From positions 1 to 64,000 of the forward strand of contig NZ_QNQT01000006.1 of assembly GCF_003362805.1 (NCBI RefSeq): 64,000 bases of DNA, given 5' to 3'. Shown piece after piece: positions 55,021 to 63,936 of the stretch. Source of the DNA: Neobacillus piezotolerans. GTDB taxonomy: Bacteria; Bacillota; Bacilli; Bacillales; Cytobacillaceae. The notes below the pieces were generated by a model. It was given only the letters and a program-made list of their open reading frames with translations. It made no database searches and had not been told where the DNA came from. Each line of letters opens with the position of its first letter. Position 1 is the stretch's first letter. A program made the position numbers and the translations under genes.

Positions 55021-56625
55021 ATGTCGTCATCAAAATTAATCAGGGGAACATTCATATTGACGCTTGGAACGATCATTTCCAAGATGCTCGGGCTTTTTTA
55101 TGTTATTCCATTTACGCGGATTGTCGGGTTGGAGGGGACTCGGCTTTACCAGTATTCGTATATCCCTTATACAATTTTTATCAGCATAGCCACGGCTGGC
55201 ATTCCGCTCGCCGTTTCAAAATTCATAGCGAAATATAATGCGATGGAAGAATACTCTGTCGGACGGAAGCTTTTCAAATCGGGGCTTGTTGTGATGATGT
55301 GCTCCGGTATCGTAGCGTTTTTGGTCCTGTATTTTACAGCGCCGCTGCTTTCGACGGGAAAGGATTTGCCGGCGGAGGACATTACATCTGTCATTCGGGC
55401 CGTTTCCTTTGCGCTCATCATTGTTCCGTTCATGAGCATGATCCGGGGTTTTTTCCAGGGGCATCAGTCCATGGGCCCATCTGCGGTTTCACAGGTTGTT
55501 GAGCAGGTTGTCAGGATCGTATTCGTTATCGCCGGAGCTTATATCATTTTAAAATTCCTTGACGGAAATACTGTCGATGCTGTCAAGGCTGCCACATTTG
55601 CCGCATTTGTCGGCGCGGTCGGCGGTCTTGCTGTCCTTGTATGGTACTGGGTAAAAAGGAAGCCTGGACTTGATGAACTGCTTGAGAAGGATAAAGGAAC
55701 TGTGGATATCTCCTTAAAGGAAATGTACAAGGAAATCCTGATTTACGCCGCGCCGTTTGTACTAGTCGGGATAGCGAATCCGCTTTTCCAATTCATTGAC
55801 CAAATTACTTTTGAACGCGCGATGGTTTCGATTGGAATTAGCGAAACGGCAGCGGGTGATGCATTTTCAATCTTGAATTTCCAGTCGCATAAGTTGGTCA
55901 TCATTCCGGTTTCGCTTGCGACAGCTTTTTCACTTACGCTCGTTCCCAGCATCACCAAGGCATTTGTGGAGAATGACCGGAAGAGCCTGAACCGACAGCT
56001 GAACCAGACGTTCCAGGTGCTTTTGTTCCTGACCTTGCCGGCCGCAGCAGGATTATCGCTGCTCGCTGAACCATTCTATACGGTTTTCTACGGCCATATG
56101 GACCTTGGGACGGAAGTGCTGCGAATGTACGCACCTGTCGCCATCTTTTTTGCCCTATACTCGGTTACCGCGGCAATCTTGCAGGGGATTAATGAACAGA
56201 AATGGACAATTCTAAGCCTGCTGACGGGCTTGCTTGTAAAATTCGCCCTCAATATGCCGCTTATTAAGCTGTTTGAAACCGACGGGGCGATTTTGGCGAC
56301 TACTCTCGGTTATGGCGCGGCCATCATGATTAATTTGATTGTCATTAAAATTTTTTCAAAGTACCAATTCAGGCTTGTGGTGCGGCGCAGCTTCTTGATT
56401 GTTATATTTGGCGGGTTGATGCTTGCCGCCGCGGCTGGCGTGTACAAGCTTTTAACAGGATTCCTGTCGCCCGCATCGGAATTTCAGTCATTGATCCTCA
56501 TCCTTGTCAGCGCCATTGCCGGAGGGATCGTGTATTTTTACATTTCCTTTAAAACCCGGCTTATCTACTTCCTGTTTGGGGACAAGGTGGATAAGCTTAT
56601 GGGCAAGCTGAAATTGAGGGCCTAG
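55021..56625 (+). CDS. murJ: Lipid II flippase MurJ-type polysaccharide exporter (YtgP)
   Basis: 534 aa, about 14 membrane helices, MATE/MOP superfamily. The N-terminus (RGTFILTLGTIISKMLGLFY) and PFMSMIRGFFQGHQSMGPSAVSQVVEQVVR fit Bacillus YtgP, now called MurJ, one of two redundant lipid II flippases with Amj (family knowledge). ATG at 55021 follows AAGGG; an in-frame codon 15 bp upstream lacks good spacing. ytzG follows by 73 bp. Confidence 0.9.
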   Translation: MSSSKLIRGTFILTLGTIISKMLGLFYVIPFTRIVGLEGTRLYQYSYIPYTIFISIATAGIPLAVSKFIAKYNAMEEYSVGRKLFKSGLVVMMCSGIVAFLVLYFTAPLLSTGKDLPAEDITSVIRAVSFALIIVPFMSMIRGFFQGHQSMGPSAVSQVVEQVVRIVFVIAGAYIILKFLDGNTVDAVKAATFAAFVGAVGGLAVLVWYWVKRKPGLDELLEKDKGTVDISLKEMYKEILIYAAPFVLVGIANPLFQFIDQITFERAMVSIGISETAAGDAFSILNFQSHKLVIIPVSLATAFSLTLVPSITKAFVENDRKSLNRQLNQTFQVLLFLTLPAAAGLSLLAEPFYTVFYGHMDLGTEVLRMYAPVAIFFALYSVTAAILQGINEQKWTILSLLTGLLVKFALNMPLIKLFETDGAILATTLGYGAAIMINLIVIKIFSKYQFRLVVRRSFLIVIFGGLMLAAAAGVYKLLTGFLSPASEFQSLILILVSAIAGGIVYFYISFKTRLIYFLFGDKVDKLMGKLKLRA

Positions 56626-56698
56626 CACATGATGTGCGCCTGCCTGTCGGGTGGGTGGTTTTTTAAAAAAAAAGAGCCCTGCAAAAGGAGGGGACGGA

Positions 56699-57415
56699 AT
56701 GAGAATTGATAAGATGCTGGCCAACCTTGGCTTTGGGAGCAGGAAGGAAGTAAAGAAGCTTTTGAAGGATGGAGCCGTGACGGTGAATGACAAGGCGGTC
56801 AAGGATCCAAAGCAGCATGTGGATCCGGAAAAGGATGTTGTGATGCTGAATGGTGCTGTCATTGAATATAAAGAGTTTGTTTATTTAATGATGAACAAGC
56901 CGCCGGGCGTCCTGTCGGCAACGGAGGACACGCGGGATGAGACGGTTATTGACTTGCTTCAGCTGGAGGACCAGGTGTATGAGCCTTTTCCGGTCGGCAG
57001 GCTTGATAAGGATACGGAGGGGCTGCTTCTGATTACGAATGATGGGCAGCTTGCGCATCGCCTGCTGTCTCCGAAGAAGCATGTGCCGAAAACGTATTTC
57101 GCGGTCATTGAGGGCGAGGTTACCGAGGAGGATGCGGCGGCGTTCCGAAAGGGTGTTACGCTTGATGATGGGTACCACACGAAGCCGGGCGAGCTGAAAA
57201 TCCTAAAGTCGGGGCTGATGTCGGATATCGAGCTGACGATTACGGAAGGGAAATTCCATCAGGTGAAGCGGATGTTTCAGGCGGTCGGAAAGCGTGTCGT
57301 GTATTTGAAGCGGCTGACGATGGGGCCGTTGAAGCTTGATGAGACGCTTGAGCTCGGCGAGTACCGGGAGCTGACGGATGAAGAGATCGAGATGCTGATG
57401 GAGTATCAGCCATGA
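56699..57415 (+). CDS. ytzG: RsuA-family rRNA pseudouridine synthase (YtzG)
   Basis: 238 aa. S4 domain at the N-terminus (RIDKMLANLGFGSRKEVKKLLK), then the catalytic GRLDKDTEGLLLIT (Asp near residue 101) and KRMFQAVGKRVVYLKR. Probably modifies 16S rRNA; exact site not derivable. ATG at 56699 after AAAGGAGGGG. Compared with neighbours it uses many GAG/CTG-rich codons but the frame is intact. Confidence 0.93.
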   Translation: MRIDKMLANLGFGSRKEVKKLLKDGAVTVNDKAVKDPKQHVDPEKDVVMLNGAVIEYKEFVYLMMNKPPGVLSATEDTRDETVIDLLQLEDQVYEPFPVGRLDKDTEGLLLITNDGQLAHRLLSPKKHVPKTYFAVIEGEVTEEDAAAFRKGVTLDDGYHTKPGELKILKSGLMSDIELTITEGKFHQVKRMFQAVGKRVVYLKRLTMGPLKLDETLELGEYRELTDEEIEMLMEYQP

Positions 57416-57420
57416 ATGAG

Positions 57421-57456
57421 CGGCCGGGGAAGGAAGACTTCCGCCGGCTTTTTTTA
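57421..57456 (+). terminator. ytzG terminator
   Basis: GCCGG.GGAAG / CTTCC.CCGGC stem followed by seven T. Confidence 0.88.
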
Positions 57457-57530
57457 TTGGTTCTTCTTGTTTGTGGGGTTTGGGCAGGGGGGCATGTATA
57501 AGGGACATCCGTGGGGCAAAAGCCAGGTCA

Positions 57531-57905
57531 TTTGTCAGAAAAAGCCTCAATATATGACAAGCGGGAGCTGAAATCCGGGTTGGTTGTCAGAAAACGCCTG
57601 TATATCTGACAAGCGGGAGCTGAAATCCGGGTTAGTTGTCAGAAAGAGCCTGTATATCTGACAAGCGGGCGCTGAAATCCGGGTTGGTTGTCAGAAAAAG
57701 CCTGTATATCTGACAAGCGGGAGCCGAAATCCGGGTTGGTTGTCAGAAAAAGCCTATATATCTGACAAGCGGGAGCTGAAATCCGGGTTAGTTGTCAGAA
57801 AAAGCCTGTATATCTGACAAGCGGGAGCTGAAATCCGGGTTGGTTGTCAGAAAGCGCCTATATAGCTGACAAGCGGAAGCTGAAATCGGGATCAGTTGTC
57901 ACAGA
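57531..57905. repeat. Tandem array 3: 7 units of 52 bp plus a terminal half unit
   Basis: TTGTCAGA at 57532, 57584 and every 52 bp to 57844, then a last TTGTCACA at 57896. Unit: TTGTCAGA, AAAAGCCTGTATA, TCTGACAA, GCGGGAGCTGAAATCCGGGTTGG. Arms as in array 2; the spacer and linker differ. Lies in the 600-bp gap between ytzG and a convergent membrane-protein gene; the remaining 57906-58015 shows nothing more. Confidence 0.95.
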
Positions 57906-58015
57906 AGTAATGGCTCCGTTGTTAAGCCGCTGTTTATTTTCTAAGCCAAGGAGATTATAAGGATTGCCATCAAAAGTACGATATGCGTCCCCTTGCTTAA
58001 CCGATAAGTCTGCAT

Positions 58016-58231
58016 TTATTTCTGATTGTTTTTAAGTTGTTCCCGGTAAACATAATCGGCATTTTTAGTGTAAGTCCATTTGCTTATGAACATGGCGCAA
58101 AACAGGAATACGCCCATTACAATTAACGACAATTTATAAAATCCTATAAAAAACAATACAAATCCTCCAACCAGGCTGACAATCAGGAAAACCAGCAATA
58201 TGTTAATAATTCTTTCCTTCTTTTTCTCCAT
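58016..58231 (-). CDS. Small two-helix membrane protein, 71 aa
   Basis: MEKKKERIIN, then two membrane helices (about 11-31 and 34-50) and a charged tail with YTKNADYVYREQLK. ATG follows AGGAGG. AT-rich compared with the surrounding core genes. No family recognised. Divergent to the lipoprotein at 58336. Confidence 0.72.
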   Translation of the reverse strand: MEKKKERIINILLVFLIVSLVGGFVLFFIGFYKLSLIVMGVFLFCAMFISKWTYTKNADYVYREQLKNNQK

Positions 58232-58335
58232 AAGCCACCCTCCTATATCCGTATTTTTCGTAATTTTCCTATATTATACAATGAATTGTAATAAAATGTA
58301 ATTAGGTTTAGTTTTTACAAAAAAGGGGGATGGCC

Positions 58336-59205
58336 TTGGTAAATAAAATAATCCTATTTATCTTTATGTTGCTGTTAATGGCTGGCTGTACAACTAATCC
58401 GCCAATTAAAGAGGCAAAGGGCCTTCAGGAAAATATAGCTGTCACGGATGATGGAGAAGTGACTTTTAAAATTTTTAATACAGCAAATGTGCCAGCCGAA
58501 AGAGTAGATGCCGTCAAAAAAGAACTTACACAGGCTTACAATGAGATTAGGCAAACAATTAAAACAGACTATACCCCCTCCAAAAGAATCAACATTCATC
58601 TCCTGGAAGGGAGTGAGGTCTCCTGGGGCTTTAAGGCTGATATAAAATTATACGGCGTCCGGAACGGGAAGGACCCTCTAGTACACGAACTTACCCATAC
58701 CTTATTGGGATATGGCGTTAATAATGATTCAACCAGGGGGTATCTCACTCAGGAAGGTCTTGCGGTTTATATGGAAAATAGATTCGGCAAACAGAAATCC
58801 CCAGTCCACAAGGTAATGAAGTTGTTTTTAAATCTGGGGAAGGCAATTCCGTTAAATAAGCTTATTGATCTGGACAACGATGACCGCCTTTTCAGCCCAG
58901 CTATAATTGGTCCAGATGGCTTTGCTATTCAAGTGATGAGCTATTACCATGCGGCTTCCTTCGTAACATATTTGATTGATACATATGGACTTGATAACTT
59001 CGAAAAAATCTATAATAAGCCTATGCTAAGTGAAAAGTTTGCTGAAGTGTATGGCAAGAACGTGGACGAATTGGAGGGGGAGTGGCTTTCTTATATTGAC
59101 AAAAATTATAATGAGCCGGAAATGGAAGAAAAAATGAAGATTGAAAATTTCTATTCACTCTTATCCTCGATTGATTCAATTGATGAGCAAATTTTTCAGC
59201 GCTGA
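58336..59205 (+). CDS. Lipoprotein with a gluzincin-like metallopeptidase motif (peptidase MA-like)
   Basis: 289 aa. Lipobox LMAGC near residue 18. A zinc-protease motif VHELTHTLLGYG (HExxH) is followed about 25 residues later by QEGLAVYMENRFG, where Glu could be the third ligand, as in the MA clan. TTG at 58336 is chosen (GGGGG 6 nt upstream); the ATG at 58330 overlaps that site. More AT-rich than neighbours. Extracellular, membrane-anchored protease activity is an inference; substrate unknown. Confidence 0.8.
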   Translation: MVNKIILFIFMLLLMAGCTTNPPIKEAKGLQENIAVTDDGEVTFKIFNTANVPAERVDAVKKELTQAYNEIRQTIKTDYTPSKRINIHLLEGSEVSWGFKADIKLYGVRNGKDPLVHELTHTLLGYGVNNDSTRGYLTQEGLAVYMENRFGKQKSPVHKVMKLFLNLGKAIPLNKLIDLDNDDRLFSPAIIGPDGFAIQVMSYYHAASFVTYLIDTYGLDNFEKIYNKPMLSEKFAEVYGKNVDELEGEWLSYIDKNYNEPEMEEKMKIENFYSLLSSIDSIDEQIFQR

Positions 59206-59302
59206 TTGGATTCCACTCCTGCTCCACTTAAACTAGAATGCAGCAGATTCACCGCTTCATAGGAGAAAATAAAGCAAATGGTCCGTCTCCTGCTTCACCA
59301 AT

Positions 59303-59337
59303 TAAAAAAGGAAACCGCCAAACTTTAGGCGGTTTCC
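59303..59337 (-). terminator. ytzE terminator
   Basis: GAAACCGCC / GGCGGTTTC stem around an 8-nt loop; minus strand continues into TTTTTT. Confidence 0.85.
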
Positions 59338-59344
59338 CGTTCTT

Positions 59345-59566
59345 CTATGAGGACATTTTTACTCGTTTTCGTGTGGTGGTCCATTTTCCTCTGCTTGTGC
59401 TTTGGACGAGGTCATTGTAGGCAAGGACGTTCAAGTCCCGCTGAATGGTGCGAGGAGTGATGCCGAATTCCTCTACTAGGTCCTGTGTTGTCACAGTCCC
59501 ATTCTCCGAAATGAACATGTAGATGCACTTGATGCGGTTTAACATACGGTTAGTCGAAGGTTTCAA
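59345..59566 (-). CDS. ytzE: DeoR-type HTH protein, single domain (YtzE)
   Basis: 73 aa containing only the winged-helix DNA-binding part: LNRIKCIYMFISENG, TTQDLVEEFGITPRTIQRDLNVLAYNDLV. No sugar-phosphate domain, as in B. subtilis YtzE. TTG start with GGGAGTGG upstream. Targets unknown. Confidence 0.85.
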   Translation of the reverse strand: MKPSTNRMLNRIKCIYMFISENGTVTTQDLVEEFGITPRTIQRDLNVLAYNDLVQSTSRGKWTTTRKRVKMSS

Positions 59567-59995
59567 AAAACCACTCCCTATCCATTTTTCAAACCCTTGG
59601 CATTTCCTACTGAAGGCGGCAGGTTAAGATCCAGTTAAGAAATCCTTTCCTGGCAGCCACTCCCTTCCAATACATACTATAAACCATTTGTCTATATTGT
59701 ATCCCTCTTTTAAGTGGAATTCTACCCTAATTAGAAAATTTACAAAATATTTATGAAAAATTCATCTTTAATATTCGGAAATTACATGAAAAATTTCATA
59801 AAATTGTTCTGTTTTTGAAAAAAATATAGTTTAAAGGGTATTTGTAAGAATATTATGGTAAAGTGTGCGCGTGAAATTGAGTTGTTTCTCCAGTTAATTG
59901 CTTCGTTTTTTTAAAAAATATTGGTAAGATTAGTGCCATACGGAAAGTCTTATTTTATGGGCGATTCCCATATACTTTCATTGGAGGTTTTCTAA
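59567..59995. other. 429-bp AT-rich intergenic region before pepV
   Basis: No ORF with a ribosome site. Very AT-rich between 59700 and 59960. TTGGAGG at about 59980 is the pepV ribosome site. The sequence before it should hold the pepV promoter, but several AT-rich hexamers are possible. Confidence 0.4.
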
Positions 59996-61420
59996 GTGGG
60001 AAAGGTCAATTGGATCGATGAGGTTGAAAAAAGGAAGGACAATCTTCTAGAGGATACCCAGAAGCTTTTGCAAATAAAAAGCGTACTTGACGAGGAAGCT
60101 GTCTCCCCGGAAGCACCGCTTGGCGAAGGGATTAAGGAAGCGCTCGACTTTATGCTGAATCTCGGAGAAACTGACGGTTTTGCGGTGAAAAATACGGACA
60201 ATCTTGCGGGGCATATTGAAATGGGCGAAGGTAAGGAACTTGTCGGCATTCTTTGCCATGTCGATGTCGTTCCTGAAGGCGACGGCTGGACAAGCGATCC
60301 GTATACCGCTGAAATCAGGGACGGAAAAATATTCGCGCGAGGAGCCCTGGATGACAAAGGGCCGACAATGGCCGCGTACTACGGTATGAAAATTGTAAAG
60401 GAACTCGGGCTACCGCTGAAAAAACGGGTCCGGATGATTATTGGAACGGATGAGGAAAGTAATTGGCGCTGCGTCGACCGCTATTTTAAAACAGAGGAAA
60501 TGCCAGGACTTGGTTTTGCGCCTGATGCGGATTTTCCTATCATAAATGCGGAAAAAGGCCTTTCCGACATTGACCTTGTGCAGGGCGCCGGGCAGTCCGG
60601 GGAGGATGGAAAGACCCAAGTTGACGTTCTTCGGTTTGAATCGGGCCGCCGATACAATATGGTGCCGGATTATGCGAAAGCCGCACTTCTCATACATAAC
60701 GGCGAAACTGAAATCATGCAAAGATTCCTCGAATTCATGGACCAGCATGGCCTCGAACGAAATTATTATGTCGATGCTGGCGAAACAATCCTTGAAGTAA
60801 ATGGGGTTTCCGCGCATGGAATGGAACCTGAGCACGGCAAGAATGCCGGACTGTATCTGGCGGAATTCATCTTTTCCCTTGATGCGGATCCAAGGGCAAA
60901 AGATTACTTCGGATTTGTCTCTCGCTTCTTTTTCAAGGACTCCAGAGGCGTCCGGCTTGGTGTTGCGTTCCGGGATGATATTTCCGGCGAGCTGACAATC
61001 AATGTGGGCAAGCTGGTTTACACGAATGGTGAAGGCGGCATGCTTGGCTTGAACCTAAGATACCCGGTAACCGGAAGATTTGATGACATTAAGGCAAAAA
61101 TCGAACCTGTTATACAGGAAAACGGCTTCCATATCGGCCGGTTCAGCAATGCAACCCCCCATCATGTGGATGAAAGTGATTTCCTTATCCAGGTCCTGAA
61201 AAGGGTCTACGAGGAACAGACCGGAGACCCTGCCGAATTGATCGCGATTGGCGGGGGGACGTATGCAAGGTCGCTCAAGTCCGGAGTTGCGTTTGGGCCG
61301 CTTTTCCCAGGCCGGCCGGACGTTGCCCATCAAAAGGATGAACATATGTTTGTCGAAGATCTTCTGAAAGCGGCGGCAATTTATGCCCAGGCCATCTATG
61401 AACTGGCCAAGGAAGAATAA
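59996..61420 (+). CDS. pepV: Dipeptidase PepV (M20 family, YtjP)
   Basis: 474 aa zinc metallopeptidase. Metal/catalytic motifs: CHVDVVPEGDGW (His, Asp), GALDDKGP, GTDEESNW, and a later HHVDESDFL with GGGTYARSLKSGVAFG. GTG start after TTGGAGG at 8 nt. It releases amino acids from dipeptides in the cytosol; related enzymes affect D-Ala pools in other Firmicutes. Linked to dat as in some other Firmicutes (from memory, Staphylococcus). The 141-bp repeat array starts within its stop codon. Confidence 0.93.
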   Translation: MGKVNWIDEVEKRKDNLLEDTQKLLQIKSVLDEEAVSPEAPLGEGIKEALDFMLNLGETDGFAVKNTDNLAGHIEMGEGKELVGILCHVDVVPEGDGWTSDPYTAEIRDGKIFARGALDDKGPTMAAYYGMKIVKELGLPLKKRVRMIIGTDEESNWRCVDRYFKTEEMPGLGFAPDADFPIINAEKGLSDIDLVQGAGQSGEDGKTQVDVLRFESGRRYNMVPDYAKAALLIHNGETEIMQRFLEFMDQHGLERNYYVDAGETILEVNGVSAHGMEPEHGKNAGLYLAEFIFSLDADPRAKDYFGFVSRFFFKDSRGVRLGVAFRDDISGELTINVGKLVYTNGEGGMLGLNLRYPVTGRFDDIKAKIEPVIQENGFHIGRFSNATPHHVDESDFLIQVLKRVYEEQTGDPAELIAIGGGTYARSLKSGVAFGPLFPGRPDVAHQKDEHMFVEDLLKAAAIYAQAIYELAKEE

Positions 61421-62329
61421 AGTAAAACTTCCATCAGCGGAGGTTTTCAGCTGATGGTTAGTTGAACCAATCGGACCTTTACGGGCAGTTGACCCCATCC
61501 ATCATCTTCGATTCCTCTGAATCTTGAGGTGGGGTCTTACTGCCCGTTAAGAGTGGGATAAAGTGAAACTTCCATCAGCGGAGGTTTTCCGCTGATGGTT
61601 AGTTGAACCAATCGGACCTTTACGGGCAGTTGACCCCATCCATCATCTTCGATTCCTCTGAATCTTGAGGTGGGGTCTTACTGCCCGTTAAGAGTGGGAT
61701 AAAGTGAAACTTCCATCAGCGGAGGTTTTCCGCTGATGGTTAGTTGAACCAATCGGACCTTTATGGGCAGTTGACCCCATCCATCATCTTCGATTCCTCT
61801 GAATCTTGAGGTGGGGTCTTACTGCCCGTTAAGAGTGGGATAAAGTGAAACTTCCATCAGCGGAGGTTTTCCGCTGATGGTTAGTTGAACCAATCGGACC
61901 TTTATGGGCAGTTGACCCCATCCATCATCTTCGATTCCTCTGAATCTTGAGGTGGGGTCTTACTGCCCGTTAAGAGTGGGATAAAGTGAAACTTCCATCA
62001 GCGGAGGTTTTCCGCTGATGGTTAGTTGAACCAATCGGACCTTTACGGGCAGTTGACCCCATCCATCATCTTCGATTCCTCTGAATCTTGAGGTGGGGTC
62101 TTACTGCCCGTTAAGAGTGGGATAAAGTGAAACTTCCATCAGCGGAGGTTTTCCGCTGATGGTTAGTTGAACCAATCGGACCTTTATGGGCAGTTGACCC
62201 CATCCATCATCTTCGATTCCTCTGAAGCTTGAGGTGGGGTCTTACTGCCCGTTAAGAGTGGGATAAAGTGAACCTTCCATCAGCGGTGGTTTTCCGTTGA
62301 TGATTAGTTGAACCAATCGGAGGAAATTA
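61419..62329. repeat. Tandem array of 141-bp hairpin repeats, six full plus one partial copy
   Basis: Copies begin at 61419, 61560, 61701, 61842, 61983, 62124 and (partial, 65 bp) 62265. They are almost identical. Hairpin A: CCATCAGCGG / CCGCTGATGG. Hairpin B: outer ACGGGCAG / CTGCCCGT with inner GACCCCA / TGGGGTC. In copies 3, 4 and 6 a C-to-T change in the outer arm keeps pairing as U-G. The partial last copy ends in AATCGGA, which becomes part of the dat ribosome site. No ORF, T-run or spacer. It lies between pepV and dat on the same strand. Confidence 0.97.
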
Positions 62330-62330
62330 T

Positions 62331-63197
62331 ATGGAATATGTAGTATTCAACGGGGAAATCATTGAACGAAGCCAGGCAAAAATCGATGTTGAAGACCGTG
62401 GCTATCAATTCGGGGATGGCGTTTATGAAGTCATCCGCGTCTATAACGGAAAAATGTTCACCGCCAACGAGCATCTTGAACGGCTTGTATCAAGCGCTGA
62501 AAAAATCGGCATGAAACTCGGGTGGTCAATTGGGGAACTTGAAAGCCTCTTTGCTACATTAATAGAGAAAAATGGGCTCGGCACCGGAATTGTGTATATG
62601 CAGGTGACAAGGGGCGCGTCTCCAAGGAACCACGCATTCCCTCCCGCCGGCGTTGCCCAGACGCTTGTTGCATACACAAGGGACATGAAGCGTCCGGTGA
62701 ACAACTTTGCGAACGGAGTAAAAACGATTTTGGCGGAAGACATCCGTTGGCTCCGCTGCGACATTAAAAGCCTGAATTTGCTCGGCAATATCCTGGCAAA
62801 ACAAAAGGCTGCCGAAGCTGGCTGCTATGAAGCCATCCTCCACAGAGGGGAAAAAATTACCGAGGGCAGTTCCTCGAATATTTTTATCATCAAAGACGGC
62901 GCGGTAATAACCCACCCGGCCAACAATTATATCCTTAATGGAATTACAAGGCAAACGCTCGAAAAAATATGCGCGGCCAGTGGGATTCCGTTTATAGAAA
63001 AGGAGTTTACTGTCGCGGATTTGCTTGGGGCCGATGAAATCGCCGTGGGCAGCACGACATCGGAAATAACGCCGGTTGTCGAAGTGGACGGTAAGCATGT
63101 AGGCGACGGGGCACCAGGGCACGTAACGAAAAAACTTCAATCCCTGTTCGATCAAGAGATTGAAAGGCAATGCGGAAAGCTTGCCGTAAATAACTAG
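62331..63197 (+). CDS. dat: D-amino-acid transaminase (D-alanine aminotransferase)
   Basis: 288 aa PLP fold-type IV enzyme interconverting D-Ala and D-Glu. The Schiff-base Lys is about 146 in DIKSLNLLGN; SSSNIFI and STTSEITPV are the phosphate-binding turns. YQFGDGVYEVIRVY is typical of D-AAT. ATG 8 nt after CGGAGG, which overlaps the end of the 141-bp array. It supplies D-Glu/D-Ala for the cell wall. A terminator follows. Confidence 0.95.
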   Translation: MEYVVFNGEIIERSQAKIDVEDRGYQFGDGVYEVIRVYNGKMFTANEHLERLVSSAEKIGMKLGWSIGELESLFATLIEKNGLGTGIVYMQVTRGASPRNHAFPPAGVAQTLVAYTRDMKRPVNNFANGVKTILAEDIRWLRCDIKSLNLLGNILAKQKAAEAGCYEAILHRGEKITEGSSSNIFIIKDGAVITHPANNYILNGITRQTLEKICAASGIPFIEKEFTVADLLGADEIAVGSTTSEITPVVEVDGKHVGDGAPGHVTKKLQSLFDQEIERQCGKLAVNN

Positions 63198-63231
63198 GCA
63201 AGGCTCCAAATTAAACAGGGGCCTGCAGGAA

Positions 63232-63268
63232 AGGGCTGCCCGTCAATGAATGGGCGGCCCTGTTTTTT
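63232..63268 (+). terminator. dat terminator
   Basis: GGGCTGCCC / GGGCGGCCC stem (one G-U), about 10-nt loop, then T-run. Confidence 0.88.
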
Positions 63269-63336
63269 CAAAGCATAAGGAATGTTTAACCTTATTTGGG
63301 GATGGTTTGCTAAAATAGACTTAAAGGGTGGATACA

Positions 63337-63897
63337 ATGAGCCATTATTTTTTTGCGGCAAAAATTCCAACTGAAACGAAGGTAGCCATGGAAGACAGGA
63401 TGAAAGAGTTAAGGGAACAGTTTCCTTTCCGGCGCTGGGTCCATTATGAGGATTTGCATATAACCCTCGCATTTCTTGGGGCGGCTCCGGAAGGCAAAGT
63501 GGAAAAAGCGAGTTCATTAGTCGGAGAAACACTGGCCAACTCCAAGTCTTTTCCGCTCACAATCACTGGTTTGGGGGTTTTCGGCCAAAAGGACAGCCCC
63601 AGGGTATTTTGGGCTTCACTTTCAAAAAGTGAAAAACTTGGCGAACTAAGGAACAGGGTATTTGCAGCATGTAAAGAGGCGGGGTTCCAATTGGAGACGA
63701 GGCCGTTCGCTCCCCATGTGACTCTTGCTAGGAATTGGGAAGGGGAAGCCCCATTTAATCCCGGAAAATTGGCTGAACAGCCGCTTGATCTCGACTTTTT
63801 GCTTGATGAAGTTGTCCTTTATCGGACAAATATGGAAAAAACGCCTAAATATGAATCTATACAGAGTTTCAGTCTAAACAGCACTGAACTGCAATAG
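63337..63897 (+). CDS. thpR: RNA 2',3'-cyclic phosphodiesterase (ThpR/LigT, YtlP)
   Basis: 186 aa 2H phosphoesterase. The two HxTx motifs are HITLAFLG (about 42-49) and HVTLARNW (about 127-134). ATG at 63337 follows GGGTGG; ATG at 63328 is too close to it. Precedes ytlR as in B. subtilis. Confidence 0.93.
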   Translation: MSHYFFAAKIPTETKVAMEDRMKELREQFPFRRWVHYEDLHITLAFLGAAPEGKVEKASSLVGETLANSKSFPLTITGLGVFGQKDSPRVFWASLSKSEKLGELRNRVFAACKEAGFQLETRPFAPHVTLARNWEGEAPFNPGKLAEQPLDLDFLLDEVVLYRTNMEKTPKYESIQSFSLNSTELQ

Positions 63898-63936
63898 AAA
63901 TAGAGAATTGAATGGCAGAGGGACAGGAGCCGGCAA

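Noticed and set aside
61419-62329. Series of terminators between pepV and dat
   Set aside because: The hairpins are strong but none is followed by a T-run, so intrinsic termination is unlikely.
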